Below are positions 44,999 through 56,461 of a stretch of DNA of 64,000 bases, in pieces. The stretch is from Sarocladium kiliense (lineage: Eukaryota > Ascomycota > Sordariomycetes > Hypocreales > Sarocladiaceae). The notes under the pieces were generated by a model. That model did no database searches, had not been told where the DNA came from, and was given only the letters and a program-made list of their open reading frames with translations. How positions within the stretch are numbered: position 1 is the first letter of the stretch; each line of letters starts with the position of its first letter. The position numbers and the translations under genes were made by a program. The stretch is from assembly GCA_030734395.1 (NCBI GenBank), contig JAUZTG010000048.1, positions 248,001 through 312,000 of the forward strand. The letters are read 5' to 3'.

Positions 44999-45319
44999 TC
45001 ATCTTGAAGGCCCTGGCACAACTTGGTCATCAACAGGAGCCCATTCACAGTCCATTGAACACCACAAACACAACGTCTCGCTCAGCTGATAGCCTACCAC
45101 CTCCTTCTTCTCACTGTATTTGCATCTGGGATCGGCCCAGCCGCCCTTCGCATTTCTTCTCCGATACTGACATCTCTGTCCGCTGTCCTTTACAGGTATC
45201 TGCCTGCCCGTAGAATGCCTGTGGCGATCGCTGACGATGACTTTCCGCTTGTGATTCATGCAGCAGTTTTTGCCTTTGTTGCAAGGACAGATTACTTCAA
45301 GCCAATTGTAATTGCACAT
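44999..45319 (-). CDS. Small cysteine-rich protein, Met-Cys family, copy A
   Basis: 106 aa, intronless, with no signal peptide. It begins MCNYNW and carries C2, C11, C13, C19 and C20, then GQRCQYRRR (C50), ADPRC (C66), LCLWC (C84, C87) and C91. The same pattern occurs in two neighbours on the same strand (45713-46033 and 47549-47884). Positions 2, 11, 13 and 19 are identical in all three, and the late Gly-x-x-Cys, Pro-x-Cys and Cys-x-x-Cys elements keep their order. CxC and CxxC pairs without a secretion signal suggest an intracellular, perhaps metal-binding, protein; this is inference. The frame is open upstream to 45601, but the paralogues support starting at the MC. Copy A is the most divergent and lacks the C78/C80 cysteine of the others. 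Confidence 0.7.
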   Translation of the reverse strand: MCNYNWLEVICPCNKGKNCCMNHKRKVIVSDRHRHSTGRQIPVKDSGQRCQYRRRNAKGGWADPRCKYSEKKEVVGYQLSETLCLWCSMDCEWAPVDDQVVPGPSR

Positions 45320-45712
45320 GCTGAGAGTGCTGCCTGTGGTCGTTTTCTCTCTGTCAGCTTCTTGGTTGCGGTCTTGAGTATACCAGAATGCATAGTAATT
45401 GGTTGACACTGTGAGTTCGGCACGGCTGGTCCTCCAAACTGTTCTTAGACTTGCACAATGTGAGGAACGGTCGATATCTTTATCCTCCCTGGACTTCGGC
45501 CTCAGCTCAAGTCCCTCTCTCAACTTGCCATCAGGCAATTCGAGCTCTGCTCCGATCCTGCGGTCATCCGTCAGTTCAACGTTGCTCAGCCTGCGTTCCA
45601 AACTGGCATCACGCCACCCAAAGTCCTCCTCACCTGGAACAGCAGCCCATCAACCACTTCATTTCTCATTCTAAAACTCTTCAAAAGGCTCGCCGCAGCT
45701 GAACGTTTCATT
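45320..45712. other. Gap between cysteine-rich copies A and B
   Basis: 393 bp. The copy A frame continues open upstream across most of it, but no conserved residues support coding. It probably holds the copy A promoter. Confidence 0.45.
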
Positions 45713-46033
45713 TCACTTCACCCCTGCACAGCCCTGTCCGGTCCATCCTGTGAGACACTCGTTACACAGGGTATGGTGCAGCCTCGTGTCGACAACGGTA
45801 CACGCCGTATAGTCCCGCTGAGTACATGCGGGATCGGCCTGCGCCCGTTTACCGAATCTGTGGCGCTGGAGAGAACACGCACGGCCCGGCGCCGGAGTGT
45901 AGAACTCCATACGGTGTCCGATGATGATCCTTCCGTCGGGATGCTGGGCGTCGGCCATTCCACGGTACTGTTGCGTGCACTTGGTGCCCCGGTCGCAAGG
46001 ACAAATGTGTTGTATGTATTCGAAGTAGCACAT
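45713..46033 (-). CDS. Small cysteine-rich protein, Met-Cys family, copy B
   Basis: 106 aa, intronless, with no signal peptide. It begins MCYFEYIQHICPCDRG with C2, C11, C13 and C19. It continues PGRACSLQRHRFGKRAQADP with C53, C70 and C78, then LCNEC (C90, C93) and C102. An in-frame ATG at 46174 would add 47 residues; I prefer the inner start because all three family members share the Met-Cys beginning. It is closer to copy C in the opening MCYFE and in GRAC-x-L-x-R. Function is unknown. Confidence 0.72.
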   Translation of the reverse strand: MCYFEYIQHICPCDRGTKCTQQYRGMADAQHPDGRIIIGHRMEFYTPAPGRACSLQRHRFGKRAQADPACTQRDYTACTVVDTRLHHTLCNECLTGWTGQGCAGVK

Positions 46034-47548
46034 TACGCTATCATATTCTTCAAATGCGGCGTCGTCGGGGACTCTCTGTAGCAGAGCGAGACCTGGGTCG
46101 AACGACATCGAGAAACTCTGAGCAGGATTGTCTGACGGAATGTGTTGAAACCGCGAGGGTCTTGACAAGGCCATAAGAGGGGGGGATTATGTCTCGGTCG
46201 AAGACGTCGAAGAAGGCAAGACGCCGTGCCTGTGGTCTTGCAGGATCTGCTTCTGCCAACGGCTTCCCGTCCGCTTCCAGGCGTCGGTCGTGTCACGAAC
46301 TTATCATGACACAAAGTTGTGCCACTCCAGCTGCACAACGTGTACGATGCGAGTCTGAGGCAGCCAGCGGCATTCCAAAGCTTACGAGTTCCCTCCCTCC
46401 CATGCCGCCCCCTCGCACCACCCGCGATATGTGCCCTGGCGGGGTTACCAAGTAGAGCTTACTATCCTGGGAAAAGTAGCTGCTTGACAGCTCGACTAGG
46501 GCCCAGCACCCGTCCGCGCGAGACACGGGAAAACGAAAAGAGTGGGCATCATGGCCCGTCTGTCGTTGGCTACCAACCTTGAAGGTTGGGAACTAACTCC
46601 TCCCACGCCCCCCCCCCCCCCCTCCGAACGGGCTGAGCAATCACGAGCCAAGCTGCTCATGCAATGCAGACGCAGGTCGACCAGTGACGAGTGCAGTAAT
46701 GGCTCCTTGAGGAGCAATCGTAAAAGGTTCTAAATGTTTCTAAATATTCCGGTGGGGAGGGCAGCAATCAGGTCGAGCCTTAGTCTGCAACCCTCATGTT
46801 AGAGTGAGCCCATACTGTGAGGGGTTGACTCTGCGCGCCCAGAGTTCTCCACGAGGATGACTTCACTTGGACGTAATGTCCCAGATGGGCCTTAACGAGG
46901 CTTGTATGACCCGTTGTCACTTCGAAACCTAGACCGCACTTTAAGTTAAACACAGCAGCTCACTCCCGCGCTGCACAGTACTTGTGGACAACTGACGTCT
47001 GCATTGGCGTCTGTGGCTTTTTCTCCGTTACACGTGGACCATGCACTGTCAAATATGCATTGCTTCTAAGCCGAAGTTGGCAGTCAGCTCCTCCCGCTGA
47101 TATAGAATTGTCTCGGCAAGGCCAGGTCTGGATCCGTATTCATTTCACGTGTACTCTGTCAATCGGTGATGCAGTTGTCGCTATTTGTCACCGACTGCCA
47201 AATCGGATGGAAGCTAATATTTCACACAAGCTGGAATTTAGGACGTGATTCTCGTTGGAACTGATACTCGTGAATGGTGACCATATGCTGACGATGATAC
47301 AGTTGGGTTGCACGGGCTTCTGCTTGTCTTCAGGTATATGACCTTCTGGTCTGATGAGTGCGAGACATCAATCGGCGCCATATATCAGATCATATCTTCA
47401 AAACTTGAGCTGTAAAATACTCGACTGATATCAGGGACATGTGTTGTTGTCGCATCGACAGAGTTCAATGTCCACGGTGGCCAATCTTCCCGCCCCCAAG
47501 CCTCCCCTTCAGAGTCGCACCCTCAAGACGCTCATTCTCGCATCCCAT
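46034..47548. other. Gap between cysteine-rich copies B and C
   Basis: 1.5 kb. It holds a C15 homopolymer (46608-46622) and an inverted repeat, ccaacctt/aaggttgg, at 46572-46588. No further family copy or other gene was recognised in it. Confidence 0.5.
46608..46622. repeat. C15 homopolymer
   Basis: Fifteen consecutive cytosines on plus. The length is prone to sequencing error and strain variation. Confidence 0.95.
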
Positions 47549-47884
47549 TCACTTCTTCTTCTTCTTCTTGCCAAGTTGTTGTCCTTGACAATCGTTCTTG
47601 CACCTCGGACACATGTCAGTGCCCTCCTTCCACCCGACCGGACGGCACTCCACTGGGCGTCTCACACGACGACACTTGGGGTTGGGCTTCGCGTCTTGTC
47701 CGCTCTTAGATCGCTCCAGATCGCACGCTCTTCCGGGATGGTCTTCATGCTTCGCGGGAGCCCAGTAGTCTCCGAGATGGCGCACAATGCCGCTAGGTAG
47801 CTGGACGATGCCTTGGTCGGAGTTGGGACAGTCATGTCCGCGGTTGCAGGAGCAGGTGTAGCGGTACCACTCGAAGTAGCACAT
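47549..47884 (-). CDS. Small cysteine-rich protein, Met-Cys family, copy C
   Basis: 111 aa, intronless, with no signal peptide. It begins MCYFEWYRYTCSCNRG with C2, C11, C13 and C19. Then come HPGRACDLERSKSG (C54), KPNPKC (C71), C80, MCPRC (C92, C95) and C99. It ends in six lysines encoded by an AAG microsatellite just before the stop, so tail length may vary between isolates. Start and cysteine spacing agree with copies A and B. The lysine tail could act in binding nucleic acid or acidic partners, but this is speculation. Confidence 0.72.
   Translation of the reverse strand: MCYFEWYRYTCSCNRGHDCPNSDQGIVQLPSGIVRHLGDYWAPAKHEDHPGRACDLERSKSGQDAKPNPKCRRVRRPVECRPVGWKEGTDMCPRCKNDCQGQQLGKKKKKK
47552..47569. 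repeat. (CTT)6 microsatellite inside copy C
   Basis: Six perfect CTT units on plus, read as AAG on minus, encoding the terminal hexalysine of copy C. Confidence 0.95.
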
Positions 47885-48508
47885 CTTGGCAACAAGTAGT
47901 TGGTAGGATCTCGATCAATCAGAGAGTGTTTGTTGATGTCTTGTCTTTTGATTACTTGAAGTTTTCGTCAAGATTTGCAGTCGACTGTGGAAGGAAGATT
48001 GAGAATTGAGAAGTGAGAAGGCTGTAAGAAGAAGTAAAGTCGACTCTGACGCCACGACAGTGAAGCCTGATTTTGCTTGACATCAAGCCTTTCATATTTG
48101 ATGCATTGCTTAGGGCCTTTGGAAATGCTTTGTGAACACCCTGTGATCAATAAGCTTCCTACAGCGTTGCGTTATGGTGGTAGCCGTGCTGATAGTCCTT
48201 CACTCTGTGTACGGGTCCCCAGGTCACGATCATGTCATTCAACGCCTATGGGCGCAAAGTCAAGCTTCACTGTAGACTAGTGCTTGCCCCTTGCGATTCC
48301 CATTATCAATGCCGTGACACTTTGGCAAATCGTGTTAAGCTGGTCTTCGAAAGCGGTGTCATACCTTCGAACACGGTCTCTGCAGGTGGAATTGTGTACG
48401 GTGTGGAAATTTACAACTTCAACAAAGGAAGTTCGTGTGTGCTTATCAAGAATGACTTTTGGTTCATTTCACTTTTTCCTTTTTCCTAAAAACACCAGAT
48501 ATCCTTTC
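47885..48508. other. Intergenic region upstream of copy C
   Basis: 620 bp between the copy C start and the aminotransferase stop. No feature was recognised. Confidence 0.5.
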
Positions 48509-49781
48509 TTACTCCATCTGATCCACTGGCGGCGTGGCGTCACCATTCGCCGCAACCTGAGCTCCCTCAACCTTGCCATCCTTCTGCTCAACCTTGAAAC
48601 GCCAGCCAAACTGGTCCTTCTCTTTGCCGAGCTGAATGCCCTTCAGGTGCGACAGCAGCTTGATGCAGAAAGCACCGGGCTCTTCCTGGCTCTCCGGAAT
48701 GTATGTGACAGTCTCAGCCTCCTCAGTGGTCGTCACCTTGTCGCCTGCAGGAAGGCCCTTAGATTCTCTCCTAGTGATGGAGCGAATAGGCACAAGCGCC
48801 GCTGCGGTACCAGCTGCCATAACCTCAGTGAAGCTTGGAAGCTCAGCGTACTTGATGGGACGCTTCTCGACCTTCCAGCCGTAGCTCTTGGCAATCTCCT
48901 GGATGCTGTCGCTCGTCACACTGTCAATGACGCAGTTCGAGTCCGGCACCACCATCGTGATGTCATCATCGCTCTTCTTCAAGACGCCGATAAAGCCGCT
49001 TGTGCTGAATTCATCGATCTCTTCGTGTCGTGCGCTGTCGAGGTGCAGCGTAATTCCGTATCCCTGCTTAGCAGCACCATCGCTCCATCGAAGAACAGGC
49101 GCGTAGTTTCCGCCGACCTTGGCGTTACCCGTTCCCTTCGGAGCCGTACGGTCGAAATCATCGAGAATCAGGGCCTTCACAGGGTGCGTTCCGTGGTAAA
49201 CGCCGGTCGGCAGAACGAAGACACAGAAGGTGTACTCCTCGGGAGCAGTCAAACCAAGCTGTGCGCTCGAGCCATATATCTGGGGACGGATGTACATAGC
49301 CGCACCAGTCTCATGAGGAGGGACGAACTCTGCATTCAGAGCGACAGCAGCCTTGACAGCATCAACGAACATATCGACAGGCACGCGGGGCATCGAGACG
49401 ACATCGGCAGAGTGCTGCATACGGGCAGCGTTACGGTCGGGGCGGAAGATGGAGATGCCATTGTCTCCGGGGTCACGGAAGGCTTTCAGGCCCTCGTACG
49501 CTTGTTGACCGTAGTTGAGGGCTGGGGCCATGCCATGAATGCGCATGAAGGGATCGGGAACGAACCGGAGGGGAGTCCATTGACCGGTAGCGCGGGTGTA
49601 GGTCGACTCGATATGGCCATTGACTGTTATAGGATGTTAGCAAGCGTTCTCTCGCCGCCGGATCGAGCTTCCTCGGGCTTGATGGGAGCGGAGAGCAACG
49701 CCTCTACTAACCTTCACGGACGCGGAAGCCAACATTGGACCAGTCAATGGTGTTGGTAGGCGGGGGCGGGAACTGAGCCAT
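48509..49781 (-). CDS. Branched-chain amino-acid aminotransferase (PLP fold type IV)
   Basis: Transfers amino groups between branched-chain amino acids and 2-oxoglutarate. Two exons, 49781-49712 and 49623-48509, with an 88-bp intron (GTTAGT..ACAG), give 394 aa. Landmarks are IHGMAPALNYGQQAYEGLKAFR, RPDRNAARM, MYIRPQIYGSS, the PLP lysine Lys192 in GNAKVGGNYAP, and the cofactor/substrate loops EEIDEFSTSGFIGV and FTEVMAAGTAAALVPIRSI. Instead of the EMCGTMN-like cofactor loop of housekeeping BAT enzymes it has DEFSTSGF. That is typical of a separate fungal BCAT subgroup, some of whose members serve secondary metabolism. The N-terminus MAQFPPPPTN has no mitochondrial presequence, so a cytosolic location is likely. 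Confidence 0.93.
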
Positions 49782-50515
49782 GTTTGCGATTCTCTTGCAG
49801 TGTCAGGCGATGTTCGAAGTACACGGACTCGATTCGATATGCAAGAGGGAAGGTCGAGGGGCTTTGGCGGATGACGGAAGATCGTGGAGAAGAGACGGCT
49901 GGAAAAATGGCGTCGTGACTAACTTCGCACCGGCCAGGTCTGGGGGAGGGGAGCTGTTTAGCTTGACACCCGCCAGCCAGCCTGAGAGAGTGGAACCCAA
50001 CTAATCTTACCTTGCTTCGACTATGTCGCTCCAATGGATTCAGTAAAGTGGCTTACGACGCAGGATATTAGATTATTAACGGGACAAGCATGACGGGACG
50101 AAGCAATGCCACGGTCACGGACGCGGCATCGGCGGGAGGGGCCTCACTTTTTTGCCGTATAGGACCCTGGACAACCGCCGATGTCGGATGGCGGGGTCGT
50201 GATGCACCATTATACGAAATGCTCCGATTCATCGACTATTACAACACCATCATGATTGACATAAGCCAGGGTTTCGTCATCTTCATTGCCGTATAGCCAA
50301 CCATCCCCTTGACGGATACTGCTAGTCTTTTCTTAATTCAAAATCAGACATCCAACGCCGCAGTCGCTCCCATTTAACGCCCTTCGTAAGCTCATTCGTC
50401 TAGCCAGCCTGTCCACTGCATGCTCGCCCAGTCTGAGCCAAATACCTCGACGCACATACGATGCTAGAGTTGGGTCTAGGAGAGAAGCTATCCCATGCAC
50501 CTGTGAGCTTGCATT
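49782..50515. other. Intergenic, aminotransferase promoter
   Basis: 730 bp between two minus-strand genes. I looked for Leu3-type CCGG-N2-CCGG sites and found none. Nothing else is supported. Confidence 0.45.
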
Positions 50516-53374
50516 TCAGCTCAATGCAGCCAATCGTTGCAGACATGTCAGCACACCTAGTGGATGTCAGCTCAGGTTTGCGCCATTACAGTGGCTAGAA
50601 AGACTTACCGCTGACACCTTGAGTCAGGGTGGCGCCAGCCTCTGTGCTGCGACTTCCGAGACTGACAGTTACAACGTCTCGTACCAGCTTTTCCTTGTCC
50701 AGCTTGTTCGCCCACTTGAACACCTTCTCGTCCTCACGACCATCTCCAATCACCATCATGAAATCAAGAGTGGTGTCCGGCTGCTTTTTCTGCATCGTCT
50801 CAAACACTTTCTGAGCCGCCGTGCCCTTGGTCCAGTCTACTGGCTCCACGATGATGGAGTTGTCAACCACCACCGCGTGGACACGCTGTGACTCGCACAC
50901 ATCATTGACATGGCTGGCACAATCAGACGCCAAGCGGGCTGCAGCCTCCTTGTCCTCGGCGTTTTCGTAGTGGAAAATAAGGCTACAACGGCGCTCTTCG
51001 AGTTCCGCACCAGGCGTTCGCTCCAAGTAGTACATGATGATGGCCTTGACAGACTTTTTCCACGTAGAAACATGTTTCGCATCGGCCATCTCAATCCAGC
51101 CTTCGCTCCCGCAGTCCTTCAGATAGCACCCATTTTCTGCGATCAAACCAAGATTGGGCACACGTCTGAATACGCGGTCCAGCTCCTCAGGCCGTCGGCC
51201 AGACATCACGTAAACGATGTTACGCTCATCCAGAAGTAGATCATTGAGTACATCCAGCGTACGCTGAGGGCTCGTCGGGATGATCTGGTTAACGGGGCCC
51301 CAGCTGACGAGGGTTCCTTCATAGTCGAGAATGAAAAGTCGGCTGCCTGCTTTCTGATACTGACTAAGCACAGTAGGTATCGAAAGCCTGGGAACCGACG
51401 TCTGGTGGCGCTTTTGTTGCTCCTCGTATACACCTTCAAGGTGACTCAAGAAGTGGCCGACCCAGTACGAGCCTGTGTGATCCGAGATGCAACCCATCAG
51501 CTTCTCCCAGCGTTGCATCTTTTCTTCTTCACCCATCTCGAGAGCCTGTTTGATGGCATCGGCACACTGTCGGTAGTCCCATGGGTTGACTGACAGCTCA
51601 TTCTTGTTGAACAAAGAGGCGGTGCCGGTAAATTCAGAAAGGATCAAGGATCCATGTTTGCTCTGCGCATGTAGCTTGCCATCTTGGCAGTGAAGATATT
51701 CATGAGACGTTAGGTTCATGCCTTCGCGCTGGCTTGTGATCATAAGGGCATCTGCAATAGTCAGTAGTGCCAGGTATTGCGCGTAGTCAATATCCTGCTT
51801 AAGGTATACGACCGGCTGGTACGCAAGGTTGGCCCATGAAGAGTTGACGCGCGTGACAATATCCGAAACTGCAGCATCAAGGTCGCCCTTTTCACTACCA
51901 GACAGCGCAACCTGAATGAGAACAGTGTTGCCACGCCACTGTGGGTTTTTGTTGAGAAATAATTCGTAGGCGAGCAGCTTTTGACGAACTCCACGGACAT
52001 GATCAAGCTTATCGCGGGCCACAATCAATTTTTTGCCCTTGTAGCGCTCTTGCATAATGTCGAGCCACCGCACCACATCTTTCCCGGTCCTATGTTGGGC
52101 CAGAATGACGGGATCGATGCCGATGGCTGAATTTATCACGTCAACAAAGCGGTCTTCCAGCTGTAGGCCTTCGGGAGTAGCCTCGATGTTCAGCAACCGA
52201 CTGCATGTTTGCAGAAAGTGGCGGGTATATTCATGGATCTGGAATCCAACAAGATTAGCTCCTAGCATGCCTCGCAGGAGCTGGTCCCGGACAGCTAAGC
52301 AGCGGAACACCTCTGAGGAAGGGAACGCCACATGCAAGAAGAATCCGATCTTTGCTTCGGGCAGCTTTTCACGGACCATGCCAGGGACAAGGAGCAGGTG
52401 ATAGTCGTGAATCCAGACGATGTCTCCGCGCTTCCAGTTCTGTACAATCTTGTCGGCAAATGCTTGATTTACATTGACGTAGTATTTCCACGAATGGTCT
52501 TCGTAAGCCTTGCTTTTTGGATTGTCCGGGATTTGATAGTGAAACACGGGCCAAAGGATCTGCTTGCAGAAGTGGGTGTAATGACCACTGAAGTCTTTAT
52601 CGGAGCAGAACACGGTTAGCATATCGTGCTCAGTGGCGAGTGTGTCCTCGATGTCTTGCTTCTGCTGAGTATTGTCAAGAGCGTCGGTAGGCATTCCCAG
52701 TGTTCCAATCCAAGTGTATTCAGCACAATGGCCATCGCGGGCAGCCGCCTCAATGGCGTTGCGCAAGCCACCATTCCCTTGGTCTGCGTTGACTACCTTC
52801 CAGTTGGCAGAAGCGAATACTCGATCGTGGCTGTCGCTTCTCATGAGGCTCTTGGGTTGTCTGACGCCTTGTCGGCCCAGCTCGCGGGCCTTTTCCAGTG
52901 TTCTGGCATGTTCAGAGATGGCCGCAGGGGGGTGGGAATTGGCTCGCGAACGGGGTTGGTTGGCGCGGCCACCCCAAGTCGGAGATTCCTTGTCGGCCGG
53001 AGACCCAAGATGGGTCGGTAGTTGGATGCGAAAGCCATCCTCGTTCGCGAATGGATCTGGGGAATGTCCCTCGTTGACTGGTGTCTGGGGCGGGGTGAGG
53101 TCGGGCTGGGCAGTGAATAGGCTCGTCGGCTGCCGCTCTAGCTGCTGGCGCTCGGGTTGAGGAGGCTGGAGGACTTTTTGCGACTTGTTCGCAGCAGATT
53201 CGCTCGCTCGCGGTGGTGTGCCGGGGAGTGTGAACTCGATTGTCTTCGGCAAGAACCTATGTGAGAGAAAGGGCTGGTATCAGACCGAGTACCTTGTTTG
53301 GGCCGCGGGGTGTGACGCAGCGCCGCAACGGGCGGCCAATGGTGAACTTACAGTGAGCAGATAAAGACGGTCAT
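50516..53374 (-). CDS. Trehalose-6-P synthase complex regulatory subunit (TPS3/TSL1 type)
   Basis: A large subunit of the trehalose synthase complex. Three exons, 53374-53352, 53256-50609 and 50556-50516, give 903 aa. The tiny first exon encodes MTVFICSL, matching the conserved start of this family, and the last encodes GVLTCLQRLAALS. A Pro/Ser/Thr-rich N-terminal region of about 150 residues precedes a GT20 synthase-like domain (VWIHDYHLLLVPGMVR, FFLHVAFPSSEVFR, ARDKLDHVRGVRQKL). A HAD phosphatase-like domain follows from about 645. Key changes argue against catalysis. The phosphatase motif reads DYEGT (652-656) where active enzymes have DxDGT. The synthase motif near 511-532 reads SQREGMNLTSHEYLHCQD rather than the usual form with ACQ. 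This fits Tps3/Tsl1 or Aspergillus TpsC rather than Tps1 or Tps2. Confidence 0.92.
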
Positions 53375-56300
53375 GGTGGGCAACCAGCCGCAGGGATTGA
53401 GCACTTAATTCTCTGCGAGAACAGCGCGGTCACTGCTTTGCGTGTTCGAAGGAGATGGTTGAAGATCCGGCAGGAGTGGTGGATAGGTTGTGTTTCACAC
53501 GTCGAGGGAATTCTTTGCACCCCAGCTTTATTGTTGGAATCCAAGCTATTGCTGGGAAAAGACGGCGATAGAATTTGGCTATGACAGGGAGCTCTCGTCT
53601 GACGAACCCATGTGAAGCAGCTGCGTCTGCGGTTGGCTGAGAGCGAGCTGCAGGGGAGCCGCTGCCGATCGCTGGTTGAGTTTTGCGATTTGGACGACGG
53701 GCAAGTGGCTACGGACTCTTCGAGACTTTCTGCTGTCAGATGGAAGCGAAGCTGTCCAATTCGGGAACAGACTTTGACTGGGTGGGTTGCGTGGGACGGT
53801 TGCTTCGATGTGCCGCGATGTAGTTCGATAAAGGTCTTCGGAATTCTTTTCACATACACTTGGCGATGTTGTTCCTTTTTCGTGGATGTTCCCCAGTCTG
53901 TACTCTGACGTAATAATGGCCGTTGGGCTGTCAAGCGTCGAGCTTTCTTGCAGCTCAAGTGGGAGACTGGGACCGCAGGCGAGATAGCGCGGTATCGCGA
54001 CCCGCTACAGCCAGGAGGTTTTGTTCCGTTGCGTTGCACCGGGACAACCAGGGTGAACAGCTTCGGCGTGAATGCTCCTCGAAAATTGCACGGCTGGGCT
54101 GTGCCGCTGAGCAAGCTTGATGCGTCAGATCTTTCAATCAGGTCCGGCTGTTAATATGATGAGCTAGATGCTTGAAAAGTCCTTGGATGGGGTTTCAACC
54201 CGGAGCCGAAGATTTCCCTGGGCCGCGTGCAGCTGCCTTACTTGGGGTGGTGCTTCCGGCTCGCGGTGGTTGGGTTGCTCTCGCTCTCTGCTGTCCTGGC
54301 CTCAGGATGTAGGATTCTTCAGGCCTTAGGCTCCAGGTATGAGTTGAATTCTCTTCGCCAACCTGGGTTTGTCGTCGTCGATATCACGGGATCTCCGAAT
54401 GCAACACTGAGCGTACGTCAATTGGTTGTACGAAATATGCAGGCTTCAGAACCTGCAGGAAACCTGCGCCTTTAACTACCTTGCGTAGATACATGCCCTG
54501 ACGAGGATGCACTCAAACGTCCACACACCCTTACACGGCTACAACCTGACCAACCCCAAGATCGCTCCTCTCTCCCAACAGACTTTGAGCCCGTCTAGCG
54601 CCTGAATTCAATGCCCGTCGCGGCTCCTCAAGGCTTATGATACGCTATAAACGGTACGGCCAACAGCTGCCCGGTTTCCCTCTGTTTGCGCCACCTTGGT
54701 GGTCTATTCCACCGCTAAACAGTCGCATCCCTCCTCTTACCGCCCCAACATCGATCGAGGCGTCCTGCTTCACACGCAGTCCAGGCGCCAGGAGCACCAA
54801 ACCCAAACAATGGAAGCGCCCAAAGCTGGTCATTTCCAGAAACGCGGGGTCTGTCTATACCGCTCCGAGCCTCTGGATCTTACGTTTCCTTACAGTTTCT
54901 GACCATCATCTCACGGTCTGCCTCCTCCCTCACATCAGCCTGACCTCATACGGAGTATAGTGAACTCAACTACGACATTAGCTTCGCCAGAATCAGGGAA
55001 ACGGTCCAAGGCCCAGCCCGCTATCATGGCCGCTATCTCAAGCCGGGTCGAGACTCCTTGGCCATTGCACCTCCGCCAGGTAACTATTACAGACCGGAGT
55101 CAAAGCTTATTCGACACGCTTTTAAGCACTGTGCCGGAGCATCGTGCCGCAATATCAAGAGCCAACGTATTGGCCCCAGATGCGTACTTTACCAGTAACC
55201 CATGCCTACGGGATCACCCGGTCCCGCTTGACCTCGAAGCGCATGGGAAGGCGCCGCCCAATCTTGCCCATCCGAAGGTATGCTCAAGGCGTTAGTTCTT
55301 GTTGATCCGGTCGAAATACTCCTGGGAACATGGTATCGTTTTCGCCTGCATCAGACCTTCCGGGTCCAGACAGCGAAGCCCGAGCACATCTCTTCACGGG
55401 GATGATTATAGGACTTGCTCTCATGCTGAGGGGATCATTACGCCATGATGAGTCTAGGGTGGCGTGAGGAGAAGGAATGCATCTGGGTATTGCCGCTGTG
55501 GCGTTATTTCGCTAGGCATTGGTTTGGATTTGGTAGACTGACAAAGCCTGATCAGCTAACCTCCCACCGTTCCCTTCGTTTCCATTTCACGCACACACAT
55601 AGGTTCCGAGCCTGAATTTGCCGGCTTTCTACAGGTCATTATATATAGTGCCTTTCGTACGTCATCTACCTAGGTATTCTCAGCCACGCGATGCCCGATC
55701 TACCATTGCCATACCCTACAATGGCGAGATGATCCCTCCATACAATTGCCGTTAATGCAAGCATGGAGGTGCATAGGGCATGCCTAATCTTCGCACAGGT
55801 AAAGGAAGTAACGCATCCTTAGGGATATTTCCTGGCTATCACCGTCGACATAGGCCCTCGTTGCAACGATAGATTTCGCTGTGCTGCACGTACTCCAAAG
55901 AGTACGGTTGTTGCAACCATTGGCCCCCAGATCCTCGACTTGCCTGCCTACCTTATTATCTCAACGATACCACACTTCTAGAATCATATCCTTCCAAAGT
56001 GCAAACCATCCGAATAATAAAGCCTGATAGCTTACCCAAGAGGAATATACTACAATTTCATGCCAGACATGATTGTGATCTTACCAAAACCCGCCGATCA
56101 TAACGTTATGCCACCTCGGGTGATGACGCGATTCGTCGAGATGACGCGCCCGTTTCGCCCTCACAATCCCACGCCCTTTCAACAACAAGCTTCATTTGTA
56201 AGGACTCAGAGTACAAACAATTACAGAATGTCGATGTTATAATCATCGTGTATAAAACACCTTGTATCGTCTAACGAAATCACGAACTGCAGACCTTAAT

Positions 56301-56461
56301 TCGTGACATTTTACGCAAATAACCTGGCGCAAGACATCGACGACAGTGATCGTGGCACTACTATATTTATCTCATTCTATTCCCGAATCCTCACGATCCT
56401 CGCATCTTCAAACGACGTAGGAAGGCTGTTTAGCACCCAAGTCTCGATCTACTTATATATC
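53375..56461. other. Long divergent intergenic region (3.1 kb)
   Basis: Between the starts of the trehalose subunit and the epoxide hydrolase. A minus frame of about 247 codons runs from 54114 to 53371 into the trehalose start, but it has no ATG at its head and no domain. Short frames further right (54227-55295) also lack support. No transposon ends or RNA genes were seen. Confidence 0.45.

Noticed and set aside
46034..46174. N-terminal extension of cysteine-rich copy B to ATG 46174
   Set aside because: The extra 47 residues have no counterpart in copies A and C, which all begin Met-Cys.
53371..54114. Minus open frame of 247 codons overlapping the trehalose subunit start
   Set aside because: It has no ATG at its head and no domain. 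It lies in the 5' leader, and the conserved first exon at 53374 is in another frame.
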